Both the position numbers and the translations under genes were made by a program. From Siderastrea radians (taxonomy: Eukaryota; Cnidaria; Anthozoa; Scleractinia; Rhizangiidae), in the NCBI GenBank assembly GCA_964017195.1, contig OZ024892.1, forward strand, positions 10,710,866 to 10,774,865: a DNA stretch of 64,000 nucleotides, given 5' to 3'. Numbering within the stretch: position 1 is the first letter of the stretch; the number at the start of each line of letters is the position of its first letter. Shown piece after piece: positions 45,101 to 57,100 of the stretch. Below the pieces are notes generated by a model. It saw only the letters and a program-made list of their open reading frames with translations. It was not told the DNA's origin and did not search any database.

Positions 45101-48100
45101 CTTATTGACTACAATGTACAGATATCGACCTTGGTGCTAAAATCGGTATATATAATGCATCCAAGTCTCCAGACAACTGATATGAACTGAAGAAGTGGAA
45201 GTTATACTTATTGAGTACGGACATCAAAATTTAGCTCAATATAATCTATTCGGTTTTCAGGTCAATACTCACGATATCACGATATTTTCCACGCAAAGAA
45301 GGAGTGAATTATTGCTATATCTTTATTTTTATTGAAAACTAGCGCTTATTCATGCAAACAATACGGTTTGTATTCCAGTGAATATGTTTTCTTGACATGT
45401 GATAGGAGTATGTCATGTGAGAAGTCTATTAGTCTAGACTGATAAGGTCTCAAAGGGTATGAGAAGATAAATGGAGAACATTATGTGAAAGTCTGTTTTT
45501 CTTTCTCCTTTTGAAATTGCCATGTTTCTCGCAAATTCCAGAATAGAATGGTTTACCTTTCTTCAGGAAATTGAAACCTTTCTTTAGAAAATTCAAATGT
45601 TACAAATTAAAAGTGAATCAAGATGTCTCAAATCCAGATAACTTCAATCGTACTGTTCTTGGCTTTGGCATGGTAAGTGTATATTAGTGTTTTAGCAACC
45701 TGTGACGTGGTTTACCCTTTCAAGGGATGTTTTTGTAAATTAACAGATCTTACCACATGAAGTGGTCTATTTTGAAGTTATCTGAAACACAGTAGAGTCA
45801 CACACAGGTCACAAAAAGATTTAGGCCCACTTCAAATGACAAAGGCAAGTTGCTGCACAACATTATAAGATTAATTAGGCTTGACTGTGGCAAGTTTGTT
45901 TGTTTGTTTACTCATAGTGGCTAAGTGCAAGGAAATGCATTTAGTTCAGTCTAATTTCACGACTGCACCAAACCTTGGAGGGAAACTTCTGCTGAAACAA
46001 TATGCGTTCATTATGAAAGGAAAACAGTGGAATCAAGGATTATTTAAGACATTATCATTTTGGTGCCAGTGACAATTGGGCGCCCAGCATTATTAAAAGC
46101 CTTTGATTCGCTGCTAACAGACTTATTAAGTACATTTTCACACTGAATGAGTATGTTTCATACTCAACAAGTACTTTTTTGTACTCAATGAGTTTATCAT
46201 TGACGACCTGTCTAAATGCTGCTAAATGATTGGTTGATTTGTACTTATTCAGTGTTTGCAAGTTGACTTAATGAGTAAGTGATCATTGATTGGTTTATGT
46301 TATACTTATCAGTTCATTCCAGTTTCCTTTTTGGCGTTCCAGTTTAATTCTAGCCAGTGTTATAATAATACCGGTACTATGCGGGATCAGGGTATAGATT
46401 TATCATAATTTCGAGATCAGGACTCAGAATTTTGGGTATGAAAGGGTTGCAATCAGTGATGCAAAAACTTACCTTGTTACAAAAACTCAAAGACATACAC
46501 CAACCTCAAAAAACAAATATAAGCAAGGAAACAGTAACAAACAAGGCAAAAGTGATATATAGCAAAGATGCAGAGATAATGGTCTGCAAGGCTTCTGCAA
46601 AGAACTTGTAATGTGGCAGTTTCTGGCAGTACGCATGTCGCTGCTGGAACAACCATGATGTTAAATATAAGCTTAAGAACTGTTGTGGGAACATTGTTAT
46701 TACTGTTGTTACTTACTGTCCTTTCTGATTAAAGGTTTATTCATAAGACTCAGTGAAGGGGGGTTTGACACTTTTCTCGGCTGAAAGAAAGAAATAAACA
46801 TTCTCAACTTTTGGATAATGGAAAATTCCCTTTCTTTTTCTCTGTTGTTTCATTTGTCACTTTCTTTATATTTTGTTGTGTTTCATTAGCTTTATGTCAC
46901 TGTTTTTGTTTAGTGTTGTTCCACTTTTCCCTAACAAGGTAACAAGCTTAACTCTGTTATCCTGTTCTACAGGCCAAAGCTCTACCAACTCCACTCACAC
47001 TTAATTGTTTTTTGTTTGTTTATTTTGTTAGCTGTTCACCAGTCTGGTAAAAACAGCGGAGTTGTCCACTCTGGCATCTACTACACCCCAGGCTCCCTAA
47101 AGGCTAAGCTGTGTGTAGAGGGACTGGACCTAACATACAAGTACTGCGATGAGAAGAATATCCCTTATAAGAAATGTGGAAAGGTATGACAAACTGACAT
47201 TTCTCCAGGCTGGTGAAACTGAGAACATCACACTGCACTGTGTGTGTGCTTGTATCAGGTTACTGTTAAGGGGCGCAAAGGGCTAATTGCATAAACGAAG
47301 TTTATGCCACTATGCATTGTTAAGTTAAGTTTCTTGTATAAGGAAACATCGCAATTAACAAAATCGTGGCCTCTCCAAATGTGTGGTTCCATTCAAAATT
47401 CCTAAGGGGTGGGTTCTCAAAGGTCAAAATTTTTAAGAGAACATAGTAAGCTAAACTGGATATTCCAGAGGGGTGGGGTTTTCAAAGTAAAAATTGTCTG
47501 TGGGGGAGGTATGGATACTTTCTGGAACTGCACAATGACACAGTATAAACCGCTTCACCTCTGTAGCTCCAACAGACCTCCATTAGACCTACAAACATTA
47601 AAGTACTGTTTGCATCATTTGTTGTGGTCATTCATCTGATGTCATTTTGGTGAGGGACATTATGTTGTGGGTCCAAAAATAATTTGATTTTCCTGGCTCA
47701 TGTCACTCTTTTTATAGTGGTATAGTTAAGTGGCGCATGAGCCACAGGGCACCCATGCGGCCGGAGCTTATCCCCAGTTGAATTGACTGAGAGTATTGCT
47801 ACCCCCCCCCCCTGGATGGGATGCTAGACCATTGTAAAGTTACCCCAGCAGTATGTTGCCATTACCCATTTGTACACCTGGGTGGCGAGAGACAATGTGG
47901 GGTAAAATACTTAAGACGGATTCCGCTCAACGTTCGAGCAATAAGTGCAAAAAGTATTTACCAAAAAACTACTCATAGCACGGTAACATTTTAAATGCTA
48001 TTTGAAACATCTCACTCTAGTACACTTGCCCAAGTTACCCCGCAATGAAATGTGTGGTTCCAGAAAATATCCATCCCCCCCCCCCCCACGGAAGGTCACT

Positions 48101-51100
48101 GGAAATTCCGAGGGGGAGGGGGGTCTATAGGCAGAAATTTCCGAGGGGAGTGGGGGGTTCATAGGAAGCTCCTTTTCCAGAGGGTGAAGAAACACGAAAA
48201 AATTGAAAGCAATGCACGATTGATCCCAAGCACGAAGTAATACTTATGTAGGCTGTTTTGACCTTCAAAACTAAGCAAATATGTTGACCGAAATGCCAAA
48301 TTTTGCAACTTTGATTTGTATGAAATTTTGGTAGACCTGATTTGCAGAATTTGCATATTCGCGTTTACAGAAAATTGCGTGTCTCCTCACAGGCAGCCCA
48401 AGCTAAGGTTGAGAGCTGCGCATAAATTAGACTGTTTTTTCCACGCTATGCATAATAATGACATCGGCAACATTTTAGAGTTTGTATGGAAATGATACAA
48501 AACGTCTCAAATTGCCACAAATCAGAAAGAAGTCGAAATAAAAAAGATTTGCCTTATTTCATTGTTGTATTGGTCATTATTTGATGGCTTCCTGGGCTGG
48601 TTTGAGGCTTTTTGGGCGAGAAATTGAGGTTTATATTTTTCATGTTTACTGAACGTTTAGAATTAATTAAAGGCAGGAAACAATTTCACACTGCACCTCA
48701 CTTGAGGTTCGATAAATTCCATCACAATGAACGAATCGCCCTACAACTTCAAAGGTGTATTCTTGGGTCTTGCACATACCTCTGTTCTTTCTCATGGGTT
48801 CCAGATCCTATTTTAAGCCGTCGAAAATCCCTCTAAAATACGAAACTCACCTTTCCTGGTATGCGTTTTTATTTGAAGAGCACACATGAATCATTGCGAG
48901 CCGCGTTTCGACGACAAAATGTCCCTCAGCCGGGGACAGGCTGAGTGAGATTGTCGACATTAGCAAACACGACACTGCGGAGTCCAGAGAGGTCGGTTTA
49001 CAGAAATAGAGAAATATTAGAAGGGCCGTGAAATTCACTCGCGTCACTTGACTTGGAAAACCATAATTTTGTTTTAGGGACGAACGGAGAACTATCTTTT
49101 GCTGCACTCTAATCAATCCATTCGATGATTTTATGCCGAGTATTTGGCGCAAGTGATCCTGCTCACTGCCCGCAAATCAACGTCATTCAGTTTAATTCCC
49201 ATATATAGGGTTGTCTGCCCTAAAAAAAAATATTGCTGTGACCGTGGAAAATACCCACCACAATTTCCATTCCTTTGAAAACCGGTGCAATTTTTTTTCT
49301 AGATGGAAACTGCTCCTCGTCTCTGCTTCTAAATTTCGACAACATTTTTTTTCCTGTAAACAGGTAAAGGTGACGGAACAAATCACTATGCTAATATATT
49401 GTCGCACGAAGACATTAAAGCGTGCTCGTGGCGTCAAGTGAGGCGACTAAATTTCACGGGCGTGCCGATAGTTTTCTATTTCCCTCAAACCGACCTCTCT
49501 GGACTCCGCAGTGTCGCCTTCTGCTTGTGGACAATCTCACTCAGCCTCTCCCCGGCTGAGGGACATTTTGTCGTCGAAACACGGCTCGCAATGATTCATG
49601 TGTGCACTTCAAATGAAAACGCATACCAGGAAAGTCGAGTTTCGTATTTAAGAGGGATTTTCGACGGCTTAAAATAGGATCTGGAACCCATGAGAAAGAA
49701 CAGATGTATGCGCAAGACCCAAGAATACACCTTTGAAGTTGTAGGGCGATTCGTTTATTGTGATGGAATTTATCGAACGTCAAGTGAGGTGCAGTGTGAA
49801 ACTGCTTCCTGCCTTTAATTAATTCTAAACGTTCAGTAACTGATGAAAAATATAAACCTCAATTTCTCGCCCAAAAAGCTTCAAACCAGCCCAGGAAGCC
49901 CTCCAATAATGACCAATAAAACAATGAAATAAGACAAATCTTTTCTATTTCGACTTCTTTCTGATTTGTGGCAATTTGAGACGTTTTGTATCATTTCCAT
50001 ACAAACTCTTAAATGTTGCCGATGTCATTATTATGCATAGCGTGGAAAGAACAGTCTAATTTATGCGCAGCTCTCAACCTTAGCTTGGGCAGCCTGTGGT
50101 CTCCTTGGCCTTCAGTGAATATTGCACCGTTTTCAATCCTCTCAATGGGAACGTTTTTGTTAAACACCAAAGTTGTTTAAACAAATATAAAAATATTTTT
50201 ACCGCGCAACCCAGGAAAGGGTTTTCAGCGGCTTTTCACGGATATCATCGAGATAGAATTGTTGCGTTACATAAACAGTGACGCTCATAATTTGAAAAGG
50301 TCAGATTTCACGCGTTATGCAAATTTGATGCGCTTTTGAACTGAAACTAAGTTCAGCCTATATGAGCTGTTTCTTACAAATTCTTTTACAGTTGTCATTA
50401 TCTTTGAGTTTCCCTTTGAGCTTCATTTACTATTTCAATTTTAAATAAAGGATAAAGTGCGGGAAGAAAGGTTCGATTTGTTATCCCTCTGTGCAATTTA
50501 TTTTTAGACTCGCGGTATGCAAATTTTTTTGTGCATAATCCCAGGAAAAAAGCTGCTATTTTACTCTAATTCTCTTTCGAACATCATAACCGTCGATTTT
50601 TGGTGTAATTTACATTCAACAGTTTCGCTTTTGACGGCAGGTTTGAGTGTGGCGAACACAATTTCAATTCTCAAAATTTTGGCTTCGTTGTTTATGTCGC
50701 ATTCGGCACGCAAATTATTCACGGCATCCCTCGGCACCAACGTTAATAGAACGCTACAACACTCGGTTTAAACAAATTTTCGTGAACAACATAGAGCATT
50801 TCAAACCGGATAGCAAACATGCAAATAGTATAGAACAATAACAAAGCGTTATATGTTGAAAATGGATGTTATAATACAACAAAAACTATGTTCGCGTAAT
50901 GTGGAAATTCCTGGGGGGAGGGGGGTCATCAAAGACCCCCTTGGAACAGAAATTCCTAAGGGGTGGGGGGTGCAAACCGAAAAACCTTCCGTGGGAGGGG
51001 TATGGATATTTTCTGGAACCACACAATTCTCAAGCAATCTCAAGAAAATTAATTTCAAATCTCGTGAAAGTATGCTAGAAACGGGCGCCATTTTGTTTTG

Positions 51101-54100
51101 AACTGACATGAAGCGTCTTTTTAACTGAAATATGGATAACTTCAAATCCAACTTTCTCTCGCGGGGTCAGCTTGGGAGCAAAAGTAACGATAAGTTCTTA
51201 TCTGTTCTCAAAATGTGACAGTGCTGCAAGTATTTTTTTGGTAACTTTATTTTTGCACTAAATACTGCTCGAACGTTGAGCGGAAATCGTCTTAATTGTC
51301 TAAAGAAACAACACGATGGTAGGGACCAGGGCTAGACCCACCAATCTTCAGATCTGAAGTCCAACATGCCAACTACTAAACCAGCATGCCCCCACTTTTT
51401 AGTGGCATTCTTGTGCTTAGTGTTTTAACTGGCAGCTTACATGTATAGTCACTTTTCTAGATAATAGTGGCTGTGGAAAAGGAAGAACTACCTGAGCTTG
51501 AGAAGTTGTATCAAAGAGGTTTGGAAAATGGAGTAAAAGATCTTAAAATCATAGATTCCAAGGAAATTAAGGAAGTAGAGCCATATTGCGAGGTGAGAAT
51601 AATTTGATTTCCTTTAAAGTTCCTAAATTATTCAGACTTATTCCTTCTGATCTATCAAACATCATTTGCCCATAAATTCACTTTAGTTTTCTTTGTTCTT
51701 TCTATTCATGATATCAAATATTCTTTGCCCAGAAATACTCTGTCTGTTCCTTTGTTCTCTTTCTTTCAAGATTTCAATTATTTAGCAACTGAAATGGCTT
51801 TCTTGACCCTTAGCTAGCTTTTTCTACCCCACCCTAGAATGTTCTAGACAGCCAGGCCTAAGAAGGCTCTCTCTTTCAAAGTTTGCAATTTAGCCTCCAA
51901 ATTTGAGCCCACCAACCAGTTCTCACTAACATTTTTCCTCTCCTGATGAAACCAAATTTATACAATAAGTGTGGATTTCACTTTCGACTTTCTTTTTTCT
52001 TTATTCAGTCTGGACTTACATGTAATACCGGTAGTAATTTTCTAAATGCCTCAATAGTGCACTTTTTTCCATTAATTTTATTGTATTTTGTTTTAATTTT
52101 GTTTTCTCGTTCTTAAAGATAATAAGCTATCCTTATGGATCTTACCAACTTTAAGCCCTGGCCAAACGGAGTCACAAGTTATCGCAAGTTGAAAACTTGC
52201 ATTAATTTGCAAATCCATTTGGCCATGACTTGCGTGTACTTGTGATGGCTTATGATGACTTGCGAAGACTTGCATTAACTTTGATCGAGCTCAAATTTGC
52301 ATGCAAGTGAACACAAGTTTTCACCGTTTGGCCACCCAGTGCAAATGGACGCAAGTTGGTCTGAATATTGTTTTCCTTTGTACGGGCACGCGTGCAAGGC
52401 TACACTGAAATGGCTTTCTTACTACTTGCGTTGAACTTGCGTCTACTTGCGATCCCATTTGGCCGCCCATCACAAGTTTATGTTCACAAGTTCACATTTC
52501 CTAACTTGCATTGACTTGTGATTCCATTTGGCCAGGGCATTAACTGGACAATGTGTACCAGTTATACTGGTACTAATAAAAAAAGGGAAATGAAGAAGTA
52601 CGCTAAGGAGCAATACCAGCCATCCCTATCTTTCTTTGTGTAACAATAACCACAGAATTTTTTTGTTTAACCTGATTGCTTATAGGGGTGAATAGGAATG
52701 TAAAGATTATGACTAGCTGTGTGCACTTAATTGTTCAAAGGGTTTGTCTGCCATCTTGTCACCCAACACCGGGATTCTGGACTGGGCAGAAGTAGCCAAA
52801 AGTTACGGAGCTGACTTCAAGAAGGTTGGCGGTGATATCTATACTGGATATGAGGTATATTGCAAATATCTTCTCCCCCCCCCCCCCCTTCCCTCTTCTG
52901 GAAAAAAAATCTGTGTTACTAGTAACTAGTAGGCGGAAAGATTATTTTCCCATAATTTTGCCTGTAAAAATGGAGGGGCATGGTGCACACTGGCACCACT
53001 TTCCCCCACCTTTCCTTACTTCTTTGGCCCCACATATATCTTATATTGCTTATATAAGGGGCAAGTGACAACTCTTCTGTGTGCTTGTTCCATCTTGTAT
53101 AGGCTGTATTATGATTCATATCAAATAAGCTCTGATTAGATGCTTATTAAATCCCAAATTCATTTTTCAGTTGTTTAAATATAAATTGAAAGTGTTCGCG
53201 GGTAAATTCTCTAAGTAAATTAATGTTTGTAATGATAATATTATTGTTGTCTTGCTTTTTTCAGGTCACAGACTTCACTTGTAGTCCTGAAAGTCAACGT
53301 AGTCAGGATAAAGAAGCAGGTTTGACACTTTGAACTGAAAATAACTGTGGTTGTTAGAGAATGATTTTTCTTGAAAAGCTGGTGATGAGAAGATTGTTCT
53401 CTTTTTTCTCAGGTCACACTCACCCTGTTACAGTCCATGGCAAGAATGTTGTAAGCAACATTTTCTTTTGTTGATTTTCATTTACCTTATGCAATGAATC
53501 ACTATATTTTGATTGTCCATCTTTTGTAAATGCTCTTTAATGGACAGCCTGGCCTAGATAACTGCCAAAAGGGTAGAAAAAGGGTTCAATTATGCAAGCA
53601 CAAAGTGCGAGGCCTTTTTTTTCTTTTTCTTTTTCTTTTCAGTCCACATTCATGTCTTGGCTTTCTTAATTGTCTCCACTCCCAGGGGGGGGGGGGGGGG
53701 GCTACTCAACAAAGTTTTATACAGGGAGGCTCCGCCCTGAGGTCCAACCCCATTTTTGACAGAAAAGGTACCCCTTTCGTACATCTTCCACTGAAAAATG
53801 GTACCCCTTTCACATAAATACTGTAGAACACTGCATCCCTTTTCTAAACCCTTGGAATGCAGTTAATGAATGATATTAGGGAAGAACAGTATTACCGGAA
53901 GGGATGTTAACCAAAAAACAATACTAATTATTTTAATCAAAGGCCTTTTAAAATACCTAAATGACAGATTTCCCTACCCTTTCATGTACTTCAGCTCGTG
54001 AAGTCCCTACCCTTTTATATACCTGAAGCCGAAAAAGGTACCCCTTTTGGGCGGAGTCTCCCTGTATAGGGAGTACCCTCCGGTCCCCACTCCTTCCCCT

Positions 54101-57100
54101 TTTAGCGCCTGCCACACAGGCTAAGATAGCAGCGAAATACTGTGGCCTTACAGGCTTAGTGATAGGGCACCAGGTGCCCATTTCTGGAAAGTCCCAGTAA
54201 CTTTTCGGGCCCAGAGCTATATTTTAAAATCAAAAAATTTAAGATGTTGGCGTAGTTTTTAACCCACATATTAGCCTGACTTGTTTTATCAACTTAAAAT
54301 TTTATTGCTCAGCTTTCAAAACCAACAATAAAATAGCTTTCCGGGCCTGAAGAGTTATTGGGACTTTTTAGAAAAGTAGAAACAGGCCCCAGACTTGAGC
54401 TCTGGAAATCCTGGATTCAGTCTCCTTTCTGACTGTCAGCTGGAGTTGTTTCACAGCAGTCCCAAGTTCAACTCCTTGGCCATGCTTGTAATATAGCCAA
54501 CCAATCTGCCTTGTGCCAGTGCAGATTTTTAACCATCTTGCTTAAAATTCTATAGTTGCAGATTGCATGTGCATCGTGCCCTGGGAGGGGGGGAATTTGA
54601 ACGCTGCCTTGGAAGGGTGGGGAATTTGAACCTGATTTATCTTTTGTTCTAGCGTAATACGCCCGTGAGTTTTTCGGTTTTTGCAGGGTTTGGCGGATTT
54701 ACAAGATAGAATTTTGTCTTCGTTAGCGAATAGCTCTTCCAAAATGGTCTTTAAAAGAAGTTTGAAAGTGTCATTACGGCATATCTCTCTCCGAGAAGCG
54801 TGAACAGTGTTTGATTGAAGACGAAATTTGTCTTTAAGGAGAGGTATTTCATTACTAACTGGTGGGGCATTTGAACGGCTTTTTTGCCCCGAGGGAAGGG
54901 AATTTGAACAAGCCAAACTTCAAAAGTTCAAATTGCCGGGGGTTGCCCGGGGGGGGGGGGATGTTGAAGCTTCAATTTGACTGATACATACAGACAGCAA
55001 CTATCGCCTGACTCATACTCATTACTTCTCGTTCCAGTCTCCCCTCAGTTGTCGTTATGTTGTCACATGTGGTGGTTTGTACTCAGATCGTCTGGCTGAG
55101 AAGTCGGGCTGCCCCCCAGACCCTCGGATTGTGCCCTTCAGAGGAGAATATCTTAAACTCAAGGACGAGAAAAGCTACTTAATCAATGGAAACATTTATC
55201 CGGTATGCCACTTATAATTTAACCAATCAGACGAATGATTAGCGGCATATTTTTAGTAATAGCATATTTAGTGATAATGGAGGGAGAACTTTGGGAAAAA
55301 GGAGTAATGTTCATGGAGTGGTACTTGAAAGTACTGCTTTTAAAATAGCTTTCATTTGAATAATCACATTTTAGGCTTTCATCCACAAACAGTCAGAACC
55401 ACCATAATAAACACCATCACAAGCTTTCATTTGAGTGGTCACACTTTAGGATTTCATCCACAGACTCAAAAGTAAGAACCACTTTGTACAGCATAATAAA
55501 CAGCACCACAGGAAAGTACTGCTCAGTAGATTCAGGGGCTCATGGTAACTTTCAGTTGAATGGCGACAGTTAAGGATTTCATCTATAGACTCTTAAGGTT
55601 AAAACCGCCACCTTGTACAGCATCAGAAAAGTACTGCTTAGTAGCTTTCACATGAATGGTCACACTTGAGGATTTTGTTCCATTATCCAAGACTTCGTTG
55701 CTCGTGTAAATATTCATTTCTGGGGCAGTTTTCAACAGCCTCGAGATTTGTTTAACAATTTGTGCACTGCGTGAGTTAGCTACGGTTCAAGTTGACGAGA
55801 ATGAGTGAGACAATTGTTTTATTATATGGACGGAAACTAGATCGGTTTATTCCCATTTTTAGTAATAGAAACACGCTTGTTTGACCCAATTTTGACTTCG
55901 GGGCATTTCTGTGGAAGTGAAATCTTTGAGCGTACTTTACGTACAGGGACAAAAATGGTACACATCAATTCAGTTATCTGACTTTTATTAAAGCATCCCT
56001 CTTACAGAATAGCTGAACTAAACAATCGTCGAAAACGACGTTTTTGCGGCCACTACATTTCTTTGCTTGAAATCTGTTTTAATCTAAACAGCAGACAATA
56101 TTTGTATTCTCTTTGCTGCAGTGAAAGACCAGCATTTGTTACCAATGCCAAGACAGCGTTAATATTTAATAAGCGTACGCAAATGTTCTTCTTTTTGAAA
56201 GAAACTACGGAAATGTTTGAGGTTCCACAGAAATGTTTTTATGGCAAGACAGCTTTAGTTTCATATTTAACTGAAAAGTGTTGTTGTTTTTAAAAGTTTC
56301 TACACAGATGTTTGATTTCATCTTAAGTCCTCTTAGGTTTCTGTCGCATATTTCGCCAATTCACTACACATCCACAGAAGCTGCATGTAGAGTTGAAAGT
56401 TCAATTGAGAGATTACAAATATCCCGGCCTCTGATGGTTAACAAAAAAACTTCAGCTGAACTAGATTTAATAGCTCCCTTATAGTTTAAATCCCCTTAGA
56501 TAACTGTTTTTCATGCAGCACGAGGCACAGAATCTTAAAAGTTCTGCGACCGTATCTTCATCTCGGACCTCTTGACAGAGTAGTGAGCATTTTTCCAGTG
56601 GTACCAGGTCATTGCTTGTCCACTGGTCTTGCCGTTAAGGTACAGGGCATTCAGGTTGGAATGGTGGCAACCCTTGTACCACCAGGCACCTTTATGACCC
56701 GCGGCACAGTTGTATGAGCTGTGGCTGTCATTATCACGATCTTTGGTGGAAAATGCCATACCACGATGATAACCAAGAGAATCTCCAGCAGTGCCTGAAA
56801 AACGTACAGTGTGAATTAGTTTATCTTCGTGCAAAAAAAAAAAAATGTGCATCTTGGGTGAGACATTCTGAATTTAATAAAATAGTCTTAACCCCTCAAA
56901 AACCAGAAATGTGTTCCTCCTCGAAATGTATTCCTCCTCGAAATGTATTCCTCCTCGTAGAATTTCTGTTCAACCCTAAAAAATGCCATTAACAACACGG
57001 GATTTATCCCTTTGAAAGAGTTCCATTGTTTACAACCCATCCATATCCTCTTAATACTTCCTTAAGAAGTTCGTTTTTTTGACCCTTATCCTAAAATAAT

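Larger units (their letters stand above)
48052..51024. mobile_element. GTGTGGTTCC-family element, about 3 kb, AAT target duplication
   Basis: Starts GTGTGGTTCCAGAAAATATC and ends in the exact complement. AAT is duplicated at 48049-48051 and 51025-51027, matching the empty site (GAAATTCTC) in the relative at 16351. The ends hold G-rich strings; the middle is occupied by another foldback (48388-50098). Confidence 0.8.
47915..51291. mobile_element. TTAA-flanked MITE, interrupted
   Basis: TTAA at 47911-47914 and 51292-51295 flank inverted ends GACGGATTCCGCTCAACG and CGTTGAGCGGAAATCGTC. The left half (to 48051) and right half (from 51025) match the uninterrupted relative at 16207-16593. TTAA duplication suggests piggyBac-type mobilisation (inference). 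Confidence 0.75.
47738..51402 (-). mobile_element. tRNA-derived SINE on -, split by later insertions
   Basis: The head of the SINE is at 51296-51402 (read on -: TTGGACTTCAGATCTGAAG then TCCCTACCATCGTGTTG) and its body and tail are at 47738-47910 (TGGGGTAACTTTACAATGG, ATGCGCCACTTAAC). Joined across the gap they match the SINE at 14481-14787. Everything between is an insertion. Confidence 0.75.

Noticed and set aside
48847..49677. Mirror-image frames sharing [19 protein letters not shown]
   Set aside because: They lie in opposite arms of the foldback 48388-50098 and are explained by the inverted repeat.
54542..54916. 124-codon frame on -
   Set aside because: Covers a dispersed repeat with GGGGAATTTGAAC ends; no protein family resemblance.
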